From: Candidatus Thiodictyon syntrophicum
GTDB taxonomy: Bacteria > Pseudomonadota > Gammaproteobacteria > Chromatiales > Chromatiaceae
Assembly (NCBI RefSeq): GCF_002813775.1
Contig: NZ_CP020371.1
Location: 310,001 to 374,000, forward strand
Length of the DNA: 64,000 nucleotides
Direction: 5' to 3'
In this document: positions 15,798 to 25,768 of the stretch, piece by piece
Layout: every line of letters starts with the position of its first letter
How positions within the stretch are numbered: position 1 is the first letter of the stretch
Made by a program: the position numbers and the translations under genes
Notes under the pieces: model-generated
What the model was told of the DNA's origin: nothing
Database searches by the model: none
What the model saw: only the letters and a program-made list of their open reading frames with translations

Positions 15798-18512
15798 TCA
15801 GTTGCCGGCGGCCCTGCGCGTGTTCAGTTGGAATTGGACATCCAGCAATTCCCGGTTGAATTCGATCTGCGCCGTCGTCTCGTTCAGGGTCAGCACCGCG
15901 GACTGATCCAGATTGAGCACACGCCGGGCGGCATTCACGAAACCGCTCACGCGCATCAGGGGCATCCCCAGGCGTTGCGCCAGGGCCGTTTTTCCGAGCT
16001 TACCGCCCCGGGTGTCGAGCGCTTCCAACAGACCCCGGATCTCTTCGTCGCGCGGCGCGACCCGCGCGGCCAATTGGCGCTGCTGCCGATAGGTCGGGCT
16101 CGCCAGCAGGAGCGCAATCCAATCCACCTGGGCCACCGGTCGCACCTGGTCGAACAGGTCGGGCGCGGTTTCGTCCCGGCCGCGCCTTTTCTGCCTGGCG
16201 GCGGGCGGCGCGGGCGCCGCAGCCGGCGCCGGGAGCCGGTCCTCCCACCACTCCGGCTGGCTGGGCGGGGCGGGCCTCCAGCCCTCCAGGGTGCACAGGG
16301 GTGGGATGAACACGCTCAATGGCACCACCACCTCCTGCGGCGAGACCCCACCGTGGTAACCGAGCTTCTTGCCGCTGTAACGCAGGCGTTCACTCCAGGC
16401 GCAGACGATGCGGCTCCCCCCGTTAGGGGCGCACACTCGAGCGCCTTCGAGCAGGGTTTCATCCGCCGCAACCGGACCGCCTTCACCATGGATCGCGTTG
16501 CGCCAGCGCTCTCCATCGGCGGCCGTGCGTTGCACGGTCTGCTCATCAATGACATGGCCATGATCGGCCGTGATGATCAGGGTGCGCCCCGCCGCGCTCG
16601 CCTCATAGAGCAGGGGGCGCAGCAGCCGCAAATCGTCCAGTGACCAGCGCAGGTGCAGTTGATCCGAACCGCGCAGATGATCGTCTACCGCGTTATAGAC
16701 CAGACCGACGACACGTCGGGTGGCGGTACCGATCGCCTCGCGCACCGGCTCGGCCAGGTGACCACCCTCGCCGAGGTCGCCTTTGTGGAACAGGATGGGT
16801 TTACCGCCCGATTTGGACGCCGCCAGCAGGCCCTCATGGGCGGCGAAGGCGGTCTTTTCCTGAGGTGCGGCCCCGGCCATCAGGCGCCCCGCAAGCAGGC
16901 TCGTGCGGCTGATCTCGGTTACGGTCGGCAAGGCCGCGATGCCGACCCAGGCCATCGTGGCCGGCGTGGGAATCTGCTCCATCCAGCCGGCCCGTAGCAG
17001 ATCCGCACAGAGTTCCCGAAAGATGGGCAAGCTCAAGCCGTCGACCACCAGGAACAGCACCGGCGCCTGCCGGGCCAGGGGGGCCAGGACCTGCTCCAAG
17101 ACCGACTCCACCGGCAGGCACTCCACGGCCGGGGAAGGTTCGAGGTTCCAGGTCGCAAGCGCTGCGGCAAACCGCTGATTGAAGGCTTCGCGCCGCTCCC
17201 GCACCCGCGCGGCCAGCACCCCGTAAGTGGCCGACAGCGCCGCCAGTTCATCGCCGCCCAACAACTTGAACCGTGCCCAATCGACATAGGCGCCTTCGGT
17301 AGCATAGTCCTGCGCCAGGGTCGGCAAACCGGGGGCCGGGCTCGCCTTGGTCGGTGGCGCCGCGCCCGGCGCCGGTGTGGGAACCGACGCGGCAACCAGC
17401 CAGCGGGCCAGGCGCAAGGCCATCTGCACCCGCTCGATGCGCGTCCCGGGTCGGTCGCCCAGGTCGTGGTGAAGTACCTGACTCGCGGCCTGCTCCACCC
17501 GGGCCAACGCGGCCATGGAGGCTTGACCCAACAAGGTGTCCAGGGCCTGTCCAAACACCGCGAGCCGCGCCTCGAAACCGCTCGGCAGCACGTCGCTCAA
17601 GCCCGCGTAGTCGACCAGATGCAGTTCCCGCAGCAGGCCCTCCGCCCGCTCGATCGCGGGTCGGGCGGCATCGAACGGAAGGCTGCGCAGCAACCAGATC
17701 GCCGCGGCGGCCCAGCGCTGGCCCTGTGACGGTGCGATGCGTCGGTCCCCGGTGTAGCGCTCCAGGCGGACCGCGGCGGCCGCCAGGTCCGGCAGTCCTT
17801 CACCCCCGGGCGCAAGCACCAGGCTCCAGAGCAGGCCGATGGGTAGTGCGTACGCCGCGTTGCCCGCGGCCACGCAACCCATGACGATGTCACCCACCGG
17901 ACCCGCACAGTCGGCGAGCCAGGCCAGGATCTGCGGCTCGGCATCCGCGGGCAGTTGCAGAAAGCGCCCGACCCGCTCCGCCGCCATGGTCCAACGCAGC
18001 AGGCTCACCAGGTCCGGGCGCGCCTGCGGCAGGCCCAGGCTGCCGTTCAACACCTGCTTCCACGCCGTTTCCAGGTCGAGGAAGCCCCCGGCAACCGGTG
18101 GATAACCGCCTGCCGGCAGGTAATCGAGCAGCGCCTGCGCCATCCAGCCTTGCACCGCCAGACGGGAATCGATCTCGGTTGCCTGGAACACCTGCCGGAC
18201 CATGTCCCAGCGCTCCACCTGGAACACGCGTCCGCGCGACAGCCGCGCGAGCGTGTCGGCGCCGAGCGCCGCATCGCTTAAGTGCGTCAGCAGGATGACG
18301 CCGGCGGACGGCGACGCCTCGACCTGGATCAAGGCCTGCCGTGCCGCGAGGCTGGACGGACACCAGTGCAGCCGAAACGATCGGTTACCCACCGACAAGG
18401 ATTCCGGCCAGACCGCCGCCGTTGGCGAGCGGATGGCGATGCAGCGGGCTTGCGGGTCCCGCGCCAGCACGGCCCCGACCTGCGCGACAATCTGATTGCG
18501 CGTTGGCACCAT
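15798..18512 (-). CDS. pglZ: BREX-2 alkaline-phosphatase-fold protein PglZ
   Basis: 904 codons. The ATG at 18512 (MVPTRNQIVAQVGAVL) overlaps the pglY stop by one base (TGATG); the longer frame upstream is inside pglY and is rejected. The metal-binding motifs of the PglZ phosphatase-like domain are FLVVDGLSLPIF at about residue 489 and LIITADHGHVID at about 650, followed by LRYSGKKLGYHGGVSPQEV. A Pro/Ala-rich linker then leads to a helical C-terminal domain. PglZ is a core protein of all BREX types; its cellular substrate is not settled. Confidence 0.93.
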   Translation of the reverse strand: MVPTRNQIVAQVGAVLARDPQARCIAIRSPTAAVWPESLSVGNRSFRLHWCPSSLAARQALIQVEASPSAGVILLTHLSDAALGADTLARLSRGRVFQVERWDMVRQVFQATEIDSRLAVQGWMAQALLDYLPAGGYPPVAGGFLDLETAWKQVLNGSLGLPQARPDLVSLLRWTMAAERVGRFLQLPADAEPQILAWLADCAGPVGDIVMGCVAAGNAAYALPIGLLWSLVLAPGGEGLPDLAAAAVRLERYTGDRRIAPSQGQRWAAAAIWLLRSLPFDAARPAIERAEGLLRELHLVDYAGLSDVLPSGFEARLAVFGQALDTLLGQASMAALARVEQAASQVLHHDLGDRPGTRIERVQMALRLARWLVAASVPTPAPGAAPPTKASPAPGLPTLAQDYATEGAYVDWARFKLLGGDELAALSATYGVLAARVRERREAFNQRFAAALATWNLEPSPAVECLPVESVLEQVLAPLARQAPVLFLVVDGLSLPIFRELCADLLRAGWMEQIPTPATMAWVGIAALPTVTEISRTSLLAGRLMAGAAPQEKTAFAAHEGLLAASKSGGKPILFHKGDLGEGGHLAEPVREAIGTATRRVVGLVYNAVDDHLRGSDQLHLRWSLDDLRLLRPLLYEASAAGRTLIITADHGHVIDEQTVQRTAADGERWRNAIHGEGGPVAADETLLEGARVCAPNGGSRIVCAWSERLRYSGKKLGYHGGVSPQEVVVPLSVFIPPLCTLEGWRPAPPSQPEWWEDRLPAPAAAPAPPAARQKRRGRDETAPDLFDQVRPVAQVDWIALLLASPTYRQQRQLAARVAPRDEEIRGLLEALDTRGGKLGKTALAQRLGMPLMRVSGFVNAARRVLNLDQSAVLTLNETTAQIEFNRELLDVQFQLNTRRAAGN

Positions 18513-21500
18513 CAGGTCTTGCCTGTGGTTTTCAGCAACCGCCAGCTCACCGACAGGCGTAGTTCGCGGTCCTGCTCCATCTCGGTACGAATAGCGTCCA
18601 GCAGGGTGCACGCCTGCCCTGGGTCGAGATTCACCGCTTCGTCCGCGCGCACCACGACCGTTTCTGGTCCGGGCTTCGGTGGTTCGATCTTGGGTGGTTC
18701 GGGCTCCGGTGGCTTGGCCTCCCGTGGCTTGGGTACATCGGTCAACAGCCGCAAGGCCTTGGCCTCTTGCTCGTCCAAGGCCGGCTTGAGGGCGATGACA
18801 TGCTCGTCGGCGGCAAGGACCTCGCCAATCCGGGCCTTGACGCCCAAGGCGGCCGTGCGACGGTGGTCGGACAGGGCGGTCACTGCCTCAAAAAACCTCC
18901 ATCCGGCCATGCGCAGTGACTCGTCAAGCTGCTTGGCCCCGGCCAAGGTCCGCGCCATCGCGGCCTCTGAGGTCGCGATGGGGCACTGCGCCAGCACACA
19001 GACCACCTGGCCTGGTTCCGCGCTCACCAGTGCCGCCAGCAGCGCCTGGGCCGAGCGCGCGGTGGTCAGCCGGGGGGGCTCGGCGGCCTGGGTCCCATCG
19101 CCGGCCCCCTGGGCAACCCCCGCTCCATAGGCTTGCAGGCGCTGTTGCAGGGTGCCTGAGAAGCTCGCCAGCGGCACCCTCGCCTCCCGCGCCTTGCCGA
19201 GCACAGCCTCCACCAGCTTCGCCACATTGGCGGCAGTGCAGGACCGCAGCGTCGTCAGTCCGAACAGGGCGCCGGCCCGCGCCAGCGCCCGCTCCCACTC
19301 CTCCAGGCTCGGCAGCACCTGCGCACGCAACTCCAGCGTCCCAGGAAGGTTGTCCAGGCTGGGCTGAAAGGGACCCTGGTTGAGAAAGAAAGACCGGTTG
19401 GTCTGACCGGCGAAGACGAGCACGATCAGGTTCCCGGCTTCCGTCGGCAATCCCATGGCCGCCGGCAGGTCCAACCACTGGCGCAGCCGCGCCACCGTGA
19501 TGGGGCCGCCCGCGCGCGCCTGGGCCTGTTCGAAATGGGCCTTCCAGTGCTGACCCAGCACGAAATGGGTCTCACCCATCTCGCCCAGATGCAGTGGACC
19601 CGCGATTGAGCGCACCAGCGCCCGGGTCGCCTTGTCCATCACCGGCACGCGGCCATCGGTGGACTCCAGGGCGCGTCCGAGTTCAGCCCAGACCTTCTTC
19701 AGGGCGGCCGCTTTCACCTCGGTATCGAAGCGGGGATGGGCGGGGAACTGGTGGCTGAAGAGCTGATCCAGCAGGCCCTCGAAGGCCCCTTTCAGATCCG
19801 CGCCCACCGGCGGGCGGGGGCGCAGCGTCGGGTCGAGCGACCGGAACTGGTCGTCCGGGCTCAAGCGGCTGGCAATGGCGTCGCGCGGCTCACCCGCAAT
19901 GCCATAGGCCACCTCCAGACATTGCCGCAAACGGCTCTGGAGCTGGTCGCGGCTGTTCTTCGCCAGCGCCCGCGCCGGTCCCCGATCCACCAGCGACAAA
20001 TGGCCCGCGTAATCGTTGAACCGTTCGCCGGTCAGGATGTAGTCCAGTACCACCAGCCGGCCCAGGTCGCGCAGGGTCCGCTCGGAGAAAAAAGAGGGCA
20101 GCCATACCAGAGTGCGCGTGTCACCGCCCCGGTATTCGCTAAGGCGAGCCAGGTCGTCGGCCGGGGTCCGGTTGGCCGCGTCGAAGGGATAATCCACCAC
20201 CACCGTCCAACTGCCGTCGCGCCCACGCAGGCGGTCATCCGCCATTTCGCGCACGTTCTCGTAGACCAGTTCCACCTCGCGCCGGGTCCCGCGCCAGATA
20301 GAGGTGTACATGGTGAACAGGTCGTTCGTATCGGCGATACCGAGGCTGTCAAACAACAGCTCCCGAATCTTGCGGCGGCGATTGCCGGCATTATCCTGAT
20401 CCCCGGCCCCCCGCACGATGGGTTCGATGTCCACCCCGGTCACCGCAATCGAGATCAGTGGATTGGCATCGTCGGTGACCTTGATCTCACCCACCTCGGC
20501 CGCCCAGTCACGGCAGCGGCGCAGCACGTCCTGGCCCTCCCGACCCGGGATCGGCGAGCGGAACGAGCCGTGATTGAGCGCGGCCAGCCGCTGCGCGGTC
20601 AGCGCCTTGAGGGTCTCCACCTCCGGCACCAGGGCCGCCAGCAGCAGGGTCTTGATGAGGCGCGCGTCATTGCGCAGGTTCCTGGCCTTGCCGACCTCGG
20701 CGGACCCCTCTTTGATTGCCTGCCAGGTCACGCCATGGGTGCGCTCCAAGAGTGGCAGCAGCTTCTGGTGATAGAGCCGCTTGGCATTCTCGAAGTGAAT
20801 GCGCATCGCATCGGAGAAGGGCTCGTCGCCATCGGCGATCACGTCATAGAGGTCCCCCACCGGGATGATCTGACCCAGTTCCAGGTCCTCACGCCGGTCC
20901 ACCAGCAATTGCAGCATCAGCTTCAAGGCGGTGCGCTCGCGCTGCAGCACCGATGAGACCGCAATCAAGGCCTGTACCAGGGCCGGACTGAAGGGATAGA
21001 CCTGGCGGAACAGCTCCCGATCCGCGGTGGTGGTCAGCAGGGTATCGAGCACCTCGCGGCGCACCGACAGGAAACCGTGGAAGGCCTGTTCCAGCTCCTG
21101 GCGCGAGGCCTCACTGCTTGGGCGCAGCACCCGCCGGCGTGCGATGGCGGGGAGGTTGCGGTCCTCCAGGGTGATGACATGGAAGCGCGCCTCCCAGTGC
21201 TTGAGCACATCGGCGAACTGAAGCTGCAAGGCCCCGGCCAGATTATCCCCGACCAGCTCGCGCAGGTCCCGCTGACGCGCGACGAAGCTCACCAGCGGGA
21301 TCGGGCGGTCCGCGTGGGTGGCCTCCACCAGCTTCACGAGCTTGGTCCCCTCGCTGCTGACGAATGAGACATCCGCCGCCCGGCTCGCCAGCCACAGGAT
21401 CAGCTCGTCCAGGAACAGGATCACCGCGTCATAGCCCAGCGCCTGGGCATGGCGGCTCATGATGGACAGCCCGAGATCCAGACCCACGAAGCCGCGTTCC

Positions 21501-22231
21501 TTGACCTGGTGAGTCTCGGTATCAACGTGCGAGAAATTCGCGGCAAACTCCGCGTAGGAGGGAAAATAGCTCTGAATGAGAGCACTGACGAGGCGAATCC
21601 GCTCCTCACCATTCGGCGCCTCCAGGGTGGCTGACTCGAAGCTGCCGGCATCCCAGCCGCCATCCAGGTCACCCCAACTGCCGTCCGGAGCCGCGTTGAG
21701 CCGGGCTAAGAAGGGCTCATCCCCCAACTGAGAACGCAGCCCTTGGGCATCCTGGAAGAGCCGATCGGCCAAATAAAACCCAGGCACCGGCGCCTCGGGA
21801 TGCAGACGCCGGACATAATCGGCATACTGGCCCAGGATGGCCGACTCCATGTCACGTGCCCCGATCATGTGATAGGGCACCAGCAGGAACCGTCGCCCCT
21901 GCGTCCAGCCATTATGGTGAGCCACCAGGTCCGCCAGCTCAGTGATGGAACGCGCCTGCACATTGCCGGCGAGCAAGAGATTCAACACCGCCATGAAATG
22001 GCTCTTACCCGCGCCGAAGCTGCCGTGCAGATAGGCCGCCTTGCTGCTGTGGCCCTCCAGCGCCTGGCGGATGAAGCCCAGGGCATTGTCGAAGCACTGC
22101 ACCAACTGGGGCGTCACCACATAGTCGCGCAGCGTCTGCTCGGCGTGACTCACCCCCTCGGTCAGCTTCAGGACGAAATCGCCCTGGTGGACCCGCTCGG
22201 GGATGGTAATGATGTCCTTCATTAAAGTCAT
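18512..22231 (-). CDS. pglY: BREX-2 ATPase PglY
   Basis: 1239 codons from ATG at 22231. It is a large AAA+ protein of the BrxC/PglY (DUF6079-related) group. The Walker A LHGSFGAGKSHFMAVL lies at about residue 72 and the Walker B AVILFLDELILWLASR at about 272. A Pro/Glu-rich spacer near residue 1180 (PKPREAKPPEPEPPKIEPP) precedes the C-terminus. BREX-2 requires PglY, probably as an ATP-driven organiser of the complex. It lies 67 bases after the three-gene cassette that separates it from pglX, a position where BREX-2 loci normally have pglX directly upstream. Confidence 0.92.
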   Translation of the reverse strand: MTLMKDIITIPERVHQGDFVLKLTEGVSHAEQTLRDYVVTPQLVQCFDNALGFIRQALEGHSSKAAYLHGSFGAGKSHFMAVLNLLLAGNVQARSITELADLVAHHNGWTQGRRFLLVPYHMIGARDMESAILGQYADYVRRLHPEAPVPGFYLADRLFQDAQGLRSQLGDEPFLARLNAAPDGSWGDLDGGWDAGSFESATLEAPNGEERIRLVSALIQSYFPSYAEFAANFSHVDTETHQVKERGFVGLDLGLSIMSRHAQALGYDAVILFLDELILWLASRAADVSFVSSEGTKLVKLVEATHADRPIPLVSFVARQRDLRELVGDNLAGALQLQFADVLKHWEARFHVITLEDRNLPAIARRRVLRPSSEASRQELEQAFHGFLSVRREVLDTLLTTTADRELFRQVYPFSPALVQALIAVSSVLQRERTALKLMLQLLVDRREDLELGQIIPVGDLYDVIADGDEPFSDAMRIHFENAKRLYHQKLLPLLERTHGVTWQAIKEGSAEVGKARNLRNDARLIKTLLLAALVPEVETLKALTAQRLAALNHGSFRSPIPGREGQDVLRRCRDWAAEVGEIKVTDDANPLISIAVTGVDIEPIVRGAGDQDNAGNRRRKIRELLFDSLGIADTNDLFTMYTSIWRGTRREVELVYENVREMADDRLRGRDGSWTVVVDYPFDAANRTPADDLARLSEYRGGDTRTLVWLPSFFSERTLRDLGRLVVLDYILTGERFNDYAGHLSLVDRGPARALAKNSRDQLQSRLRQCLEVAYGIAGEPRDAIASRLSPDDQFRSLDPTLRPRPPVGADLKGAFEGLLDQLFSHQFPAHPRFDTEVKAAALKKVWAELGRALESTDGRVPVMDKATRALVRSIAGPLHLGEMGETHFVLGQHWKAHFEQAQARAGGPITVARLRQWLDLPAAMGLPTEAGNLIVLVFAGQTNRSFFLNQGPFQPSLDNLPGTLELRAQVLPSLEEWERALARAGALFGLTTLRSCTAANVAKLVEAVLGKAREARVPLASFSGTLQQRLQAYGAGVAQGAGDGTQAAEPPRLTTARSAQALLAALVSAEPGQVVCVLAQCPIATSEAAMARTLAGAKQLDESLRMAGWRFFEAVTALSDHRRTAALGVKARIGEVLAADEHVIALKPALDEQEAKALRLLTDVPKPREAKPPEPEPPKIEPPKPGPETVVVRADEAVNLDPGQACTLLDAIRTEMEQDRELRLSVSWRLLKTTGKT

Positions 22232-22298
22232 GATGGCGGTCCTGAACGCGTGGCTCTGATACTGGCAGTAATGCCCGTCGTGATTCGCTGGAGGTACG

Positions 22299-23786
22299 CT
22301 ACTTCAGCGGCTTGACGCCGCCGCGCCGACCCAGGCCGAAGGCGATGCGGTAAACATCGGGCATCTGCACGCGTTGATCGCTCAGACGATTGATCAGCCC
22401 CAGTGCTGCCAGATCTTTCAATACTCCATCGGCACCTTCATTGAGGCTTTGGGGTGGGAGCTTGACCACATGAGTCGTGCGCTTGAGTTCCTCTCTGAGC
22501 GATTCGAGCGTTCCCGCCTGGCTCCACATGTTCTCGATATCCGTCATCGTACAGGGTACGGTCAGTTTGCCGCGTAGCGGCTGCATCACCAGATCGACCC
22601 AGGGGTAGTCTTCGCGCGTAATCTCGTTGACCCGTATCTGGGACGCGGCTTGCACACCAGCCTGGATGGCACGGTAATCGAGCGCCAGGGGACTCTCGTC
22701 AGGGGTGCGATCGGCGGCCTCCCTCAATGCGGCGAAGAAACTGCGCGGGCTGACCTGATCAAGACCATCCTGAAGGTGATTGACCAGCCAGGTGTAGGGC
22801 TTGCCGCGCTTGTATCCGCTAGGCCCCGAGGCCATGGCCTTTCCTGCCAGGGCGATGAAGAGCTGTTCCTGGAGACCCTCATCGGTTCTCAGGGGGGCCG
22901 GGATCGACCAGGCGTCGCCGCCCCCAAAGTTCTCCCGCTTCCAATGCATGTTTGCCGTGACGCAACTCAGGGATCGAAAGGAGTCCCCACCCTGCTCCGA
23001 ATTGCCAAGGCACTGAAACAGAAGAGCGTAAAGATCCGCTCGCCGCCACGCGAGTTTGGCCTCACGCGCCAAAAGTTTCGATGCGTCCGGAAAGCCGATG
23101 ATGTCCCGGTCCTGCAACATGTCCGGGCGCACGAAGACCTTGAATCGAATCCTGCGTGTTGCGCGCAGGTCCAGCGCGGTCTGGAGTAAGCCCCGGGCGA
23201 GCGGGCGAATGCTCGGCCAGTCGTCCGCCAATCGATCCAGTGCGTCGAAGAGCACCACCAGGGTCTGGTTCCTCGACTCCAGTTCACGATCAGCCTGCGT
23301 CAATAAAGTATCGAAGGCTTCGGGATTTTCATGAACCCATGCCACTCTTGCCTGCCAATCACCTTGCGGGAACGGGGCTGCAAACTCGACTTTAGCGGCA
23401 CACACCGCGCGCCAGATGGCCCGCGCTGGAAAATCCCTGATGAGGGCGGCGAGCACGGCTTGGCTGGGTGCGTTCTCGGACGATGGTTGTGCACCGAACG
23501 CCTGGACCACGCGCAGGTCCGGATCGAAACGTACCTCCGGAAAGGCGCCGCGGATGAAGCGCCGATGCGGCTCCGACGTCAGGTGCGCCCACCAGAAGCT
23601 CTTGCCCGACCCGCGAATACCCTGCACCACGCTGTTATCCGGGTCCAGCGCCCGGGCATGGCTGGGCGGAACATAGGTGAAGGCCGGCCCCCGCTCGGGC
23701 TCCGCCCCCGCCTGATCCACCGGCGGCAAGGTCTCCCGCAATGCCAGCCTAAGCAACCTCGTCTGATGCAAATCAGCCACTGACAT
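22299..23786 (-). CDS. P-loop ATPase of the BREX-embedded cassette
   Basis: 495 codons from ATG at 23786 (MSVADLHQTRLLRLALRE), overlapping the upstream ATPase gene by 14 bases. Walker A QGIRGSGKSFWWAHL lies at about residue 58. The Walker B-like LVVLFDALDRLADDW at about 180 is followed by an arginine-rich segment and FKVFVRPDML. The C-terminal 150 residues look like a winged-helix region (VLKDLAALGLINRL). It is similar in layout to STAND/KAP-like P-loop ATPases that act as sensors or switches. No effector domain was recognised. The order HEPN-like, KGGVGR ATPase, this gene suggests one functional unit. Confidence 0.75.
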   Translation of the reverse strand: MSVADLHQTRLLRLALRETLPPVDQAGAEPERGPAFTYVPPSHARALDPDNSVVQGIRGSGKSFWWAHLTSEPHRRFIRGAFPEVRFDPDLRVVQAFGAQPSSENAPSQAVLAALIRDFPARAIWRAVCAAKVEFAAPFPQGDWQARVAWVHENPEAFDTLLTQADRELESRNQTLVVLFDALDRLADDWPSIRPLARGLLQTALDLRATRRIRFKVFVRPDMLQDRDIIGFPDASKLLAREAKLAWRRADLYALLFQCLGNSEQGGDSFRSLSCVTANMHWKRENFGGGDAWSIPAPLRTDEGLQEQLFIALAGKAMASGPSGYKRGKPYTWLVNHLQDGLDQVSPRSFFAALREAADRTPDESPLALDYRAIQAGVQAASQIRVNEITREDYPWVDLVMQPLRGKLTVPCTMTDIENMWSQAGTLESLREELKRTTHVVKLPPQSLNEGADGVLKDLAALGLINRLSDQRVQMPDVYRIAFGLGRRGGVKPLK

Positions 23787-25119
23787 TCTCCACCAGAGAG
23801 GTGACTGCATCAAAGAACGGTCCGAATGCACTTTCGATGTCGGCATCGCTCACACCCCCTTTTTCCACCGGCAGCAAGGAGTCGAACTCCTGGAGCCGCT
23901 GGCTCCAACGCACGCGCAAGGGAAAATGCGGGGCGTCTTCGTCTCCCAGGTCGAACGTGAAGGCGTCCAGTGGGGTATCGGCGCCGGGCTCGATCTGGTC
24001 GTACATGGTATCGGCGAACAGGTCATACGCGTGTTGCTGAAACGATGCGGCGCGTGCCTGCTGGTCAGTTTCAGGGAACAGCGCCTGCACGATCGCCAAG
24101 CGTTTACGGACGTGCCGCAGCACTTCGGGGCGCCTTTGCCAATGGGAGAAAAGCTGCCCGTAGCCCTGCCAGTTTTGAGGCGCGTCGGTCGCAAACAGCA
24201 AGGCAACAGTGCTCAAGCCGGCAATCGCAATGGCCGCCAGGTCGTGCAGTCCCGCGCGGCTGTCGATCAGCACCACGTCGGGTTGCTCCTGCGCCTCGAG
24301 TTCGGTAACAACGCGCTGCATCCTCGAGGCAAAGCGTTCCGGCCCCTGGTGCCGCGGCACATCGGCATAGACCCTTGCCAGCTTGGCAAGATAGGCGGTT
24401 TCTCCTTGGCCCATCGTGGCGACTACGCGGATCGAGCCGGTCGTGTGATCCGCCAAGGGGCTATCAGAGATGATGTCTTGGAGTACGCCTTCGGCTTGGC
24501 CCACGGCGTCCTCGACAAACCAGTCCACCAGCCCGAAAGCGGCCATACGCTCCGGTGGCAGCAGCAGACCCGAGAGCCCGGGCGATTCCAGGTCGAAGTC
24601 GATCAGCAAGACCCGTTTCCCGTCCCGCGCCAGACGGTAGGCCAACATGGCCAAGGCTGTCGAACGCCCGACTCCGCCCTTGACTCCGTAGAAGACGATG
24701 CGGGGTGGCTGGTTTCCCTCGGTCTCGGCCTCACGCGGCGTATGCAGCCAGTCCTGGCCCGTGATCTGGCGATCGAGCAGATCGATGACGATCTCGGGGG
24801 CGACGGTCCCATCCTCAGACTCGGATCCAGGCACCACTGTACAGTGCCAGTCTTCATGGCCAAAGAGGGCATCCGGATCGGCAAAGTCATCACGAAACAG
24901 GACCCCGCCTGGTGCAGTAAAGGCGCCCAGGTCTTGGGATGCCGCTTCCAGACGGTTGATGATGGCCACCGGACAAGCGGATTTCTCGGTATTCACCGCG
25001 AAACGCAGTCGGCCATAGACATCGCGGATCAGCCGCACATGGCGTCCCTGCGGCAGCCATTCCGCAACCGCAAGCTCAGCGGCACGCCGCAATGCAGCAT
25101 TGAATCGTACCGGTTTCAT
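23773..25119 (-). CDS. KGGVGR-motif ParA/MinD-like ATPase
   Basis: 448 codons from ATG at 25119, overlapping the HEPN-like stop by one base (TGATG); a GTG one codon earlier is possible. The N-terminal 130 residues are of unknown fold. A deviant Walker A IVFYGVKGGVGRSTALAM (residue about 148) is followed by VLLIDFDLESPGLSGLLLP and VVLIDSRAGLHDLAAIAIAG, the SIMIBI-class signature with a signature lysine. Related KGGVGR-type ATPases occur beside effector-like proteins in conflict loci. It probably acts as a nucleotide-dependent switch between the HEPN-like protein and the second ATPase; this role is inferred. Confidence 0.82.
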   Translation of the reverse strand: MKPVRFNAALRRAAELAVAEWLPQGRHVRLIRDVYGRLRFAVNTEKSACPVAIINRLEAASQDLGAFTAPGGVLFRDDFADPDALFGHEDWHCTVVPGSESEDGTVAPEIVIDLLDRQITGQDWLHTPREAETEGNQPPRIVFYGVKGGVGRSTALAMLAYRLARDGKRVLLIDFDLESPGLSGLLLPPERMAAFGLVDWFVEDAVGQAEGVLQDIISDSPLADHTTGSIRVVATMGQGETAYLAKLARVYADVPRHQGPERFASRMQRVVTELEAQEQPDVVLIDSRAGLHDLAAIAIAGLSTVALLFATDAPQNWQGYGQLFSHWQRRPEVLRHVRKRLAIVQALFPETDQQARAASFQQHAYDLFADTMYDQIEPGADTPLDAFTFDLGDEDAPHFPLRVRWSQRLQEFDSLLPVEKGGVSDADIESAFGPFFDAVTSLVENVSG

Positions 25120-25568
25120 CACATCACCCCATCCGCCGTGGCGGCATCGATCATGTCACCGACCTGCCGGGCCGCCTCGCGCCAGTTGGGGAGAGAACTG
25201 GCGGGATATGCCGATGCGGCCCAGTAGCGATGATCGGTGCTCCAGTCGTGGAAGTGAGCGAGGTCAGGAAGCATGGAGAGATAGCGTGTCGCGGCGCGAC
25301 CGTCTGGGAATATCGTCAGGCCGGAAACCAACTGGGACAAGTCAGGCATGTGTTCCCGATATCCTGTTTTTGGCTTTTTTTTAATATCGCCGTTCGTTTC
25401 GATCGGTAGTCCATGCGCCACCAAGAGCGCCTTCAGACCGCATTCGGCCATGAATCCATACAACTGGCCGGCATTGGGGTGACGACCAGCGTTCGCCAAG
25501 TGCTCAGCGTCCGCCCAATGCCGCCGAGCGGCTTCCTTGAAATCAACCTGTTTGATTACCGCAGCCAT
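25119..25568 (-). CDS. HEPN-like domain protein
   Basis: 149 codons from ATG at 25568. The N-terminal helices FKEAARRHWADAEHLANAG and NAGQLYGFMAECGLKALLVA are typical of HEPN domains. HEPN proteins are often RNases in toxin-antitoxin and defence systems, using an R-x4-6-H motif. Only a formal R-x6-H (RHWADAEH, residues about 16-23) is visible, and it is not at the usual site, so catalysis is uncertain; HDWSTDHRYW near residue 110 is another conserved-looking block. It is the first gene of the three-gene cassette and is coupled to the next. A non-catalytic substrate-binding role is an alternative. Confidence 0.65.
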   Translation of the reverse strand: MAAVIKQVDFKEAARRHWADAEHLANAGRHPNAGQLYGFMAECGLKALLVAHGLPIETNGDIKKKPKTGYREHMPDLSQLVSGLTIFPDGRAATRYLSMLPDLAHFHDWSTDHRYWAASAYPASSLPNWREAARQVGDMIDAATADGVM

Positions 25569-25570
25569 CG

Positions 25571-25768
25571 TTAACTGTCTTCCCCGTTTGCCTTTGCTAA
25601 AGAAAATCGTCTTCTCGCCCCCACGCTCCGGCGTGGGAATACGGTCTTAGCCGCTCCGGCAGGCCGCGTCCGAACGCGACGGCTTGCGGGTCGGCAATTG
25701 CTTCCATACTGGAACCTGGGAGCCAGAGCGAAGACGCAGGTATCGATGACCAGGGGGCCACTGGTCAT
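25571..25768 (-). pseudogene. PIN-domain toxin, N-terminal stub
   Basis: It starts with ATG at 25768, overlapping the antitoxin stop (ATGA). The first residues MTSGPLVIDTCVFALAP match the first beta strand of PIN-domain RNases with the first catalytic Asp (VIDT). After that the sequence is Arg-rich and unrelated, and no further PIN motifs follow. Downstream DNA holds a GCTCCGGCGTGGGAATAC segment that looks like repeat-derived intergenic sequence. The toxin is dead. Confidence 0.65.

Noticed and set aside
19736-20956. 406-codon plus-strand frame
   Set aside because: Antisense of pglY; composition is that of a shadow frame in GC-rich DNA.
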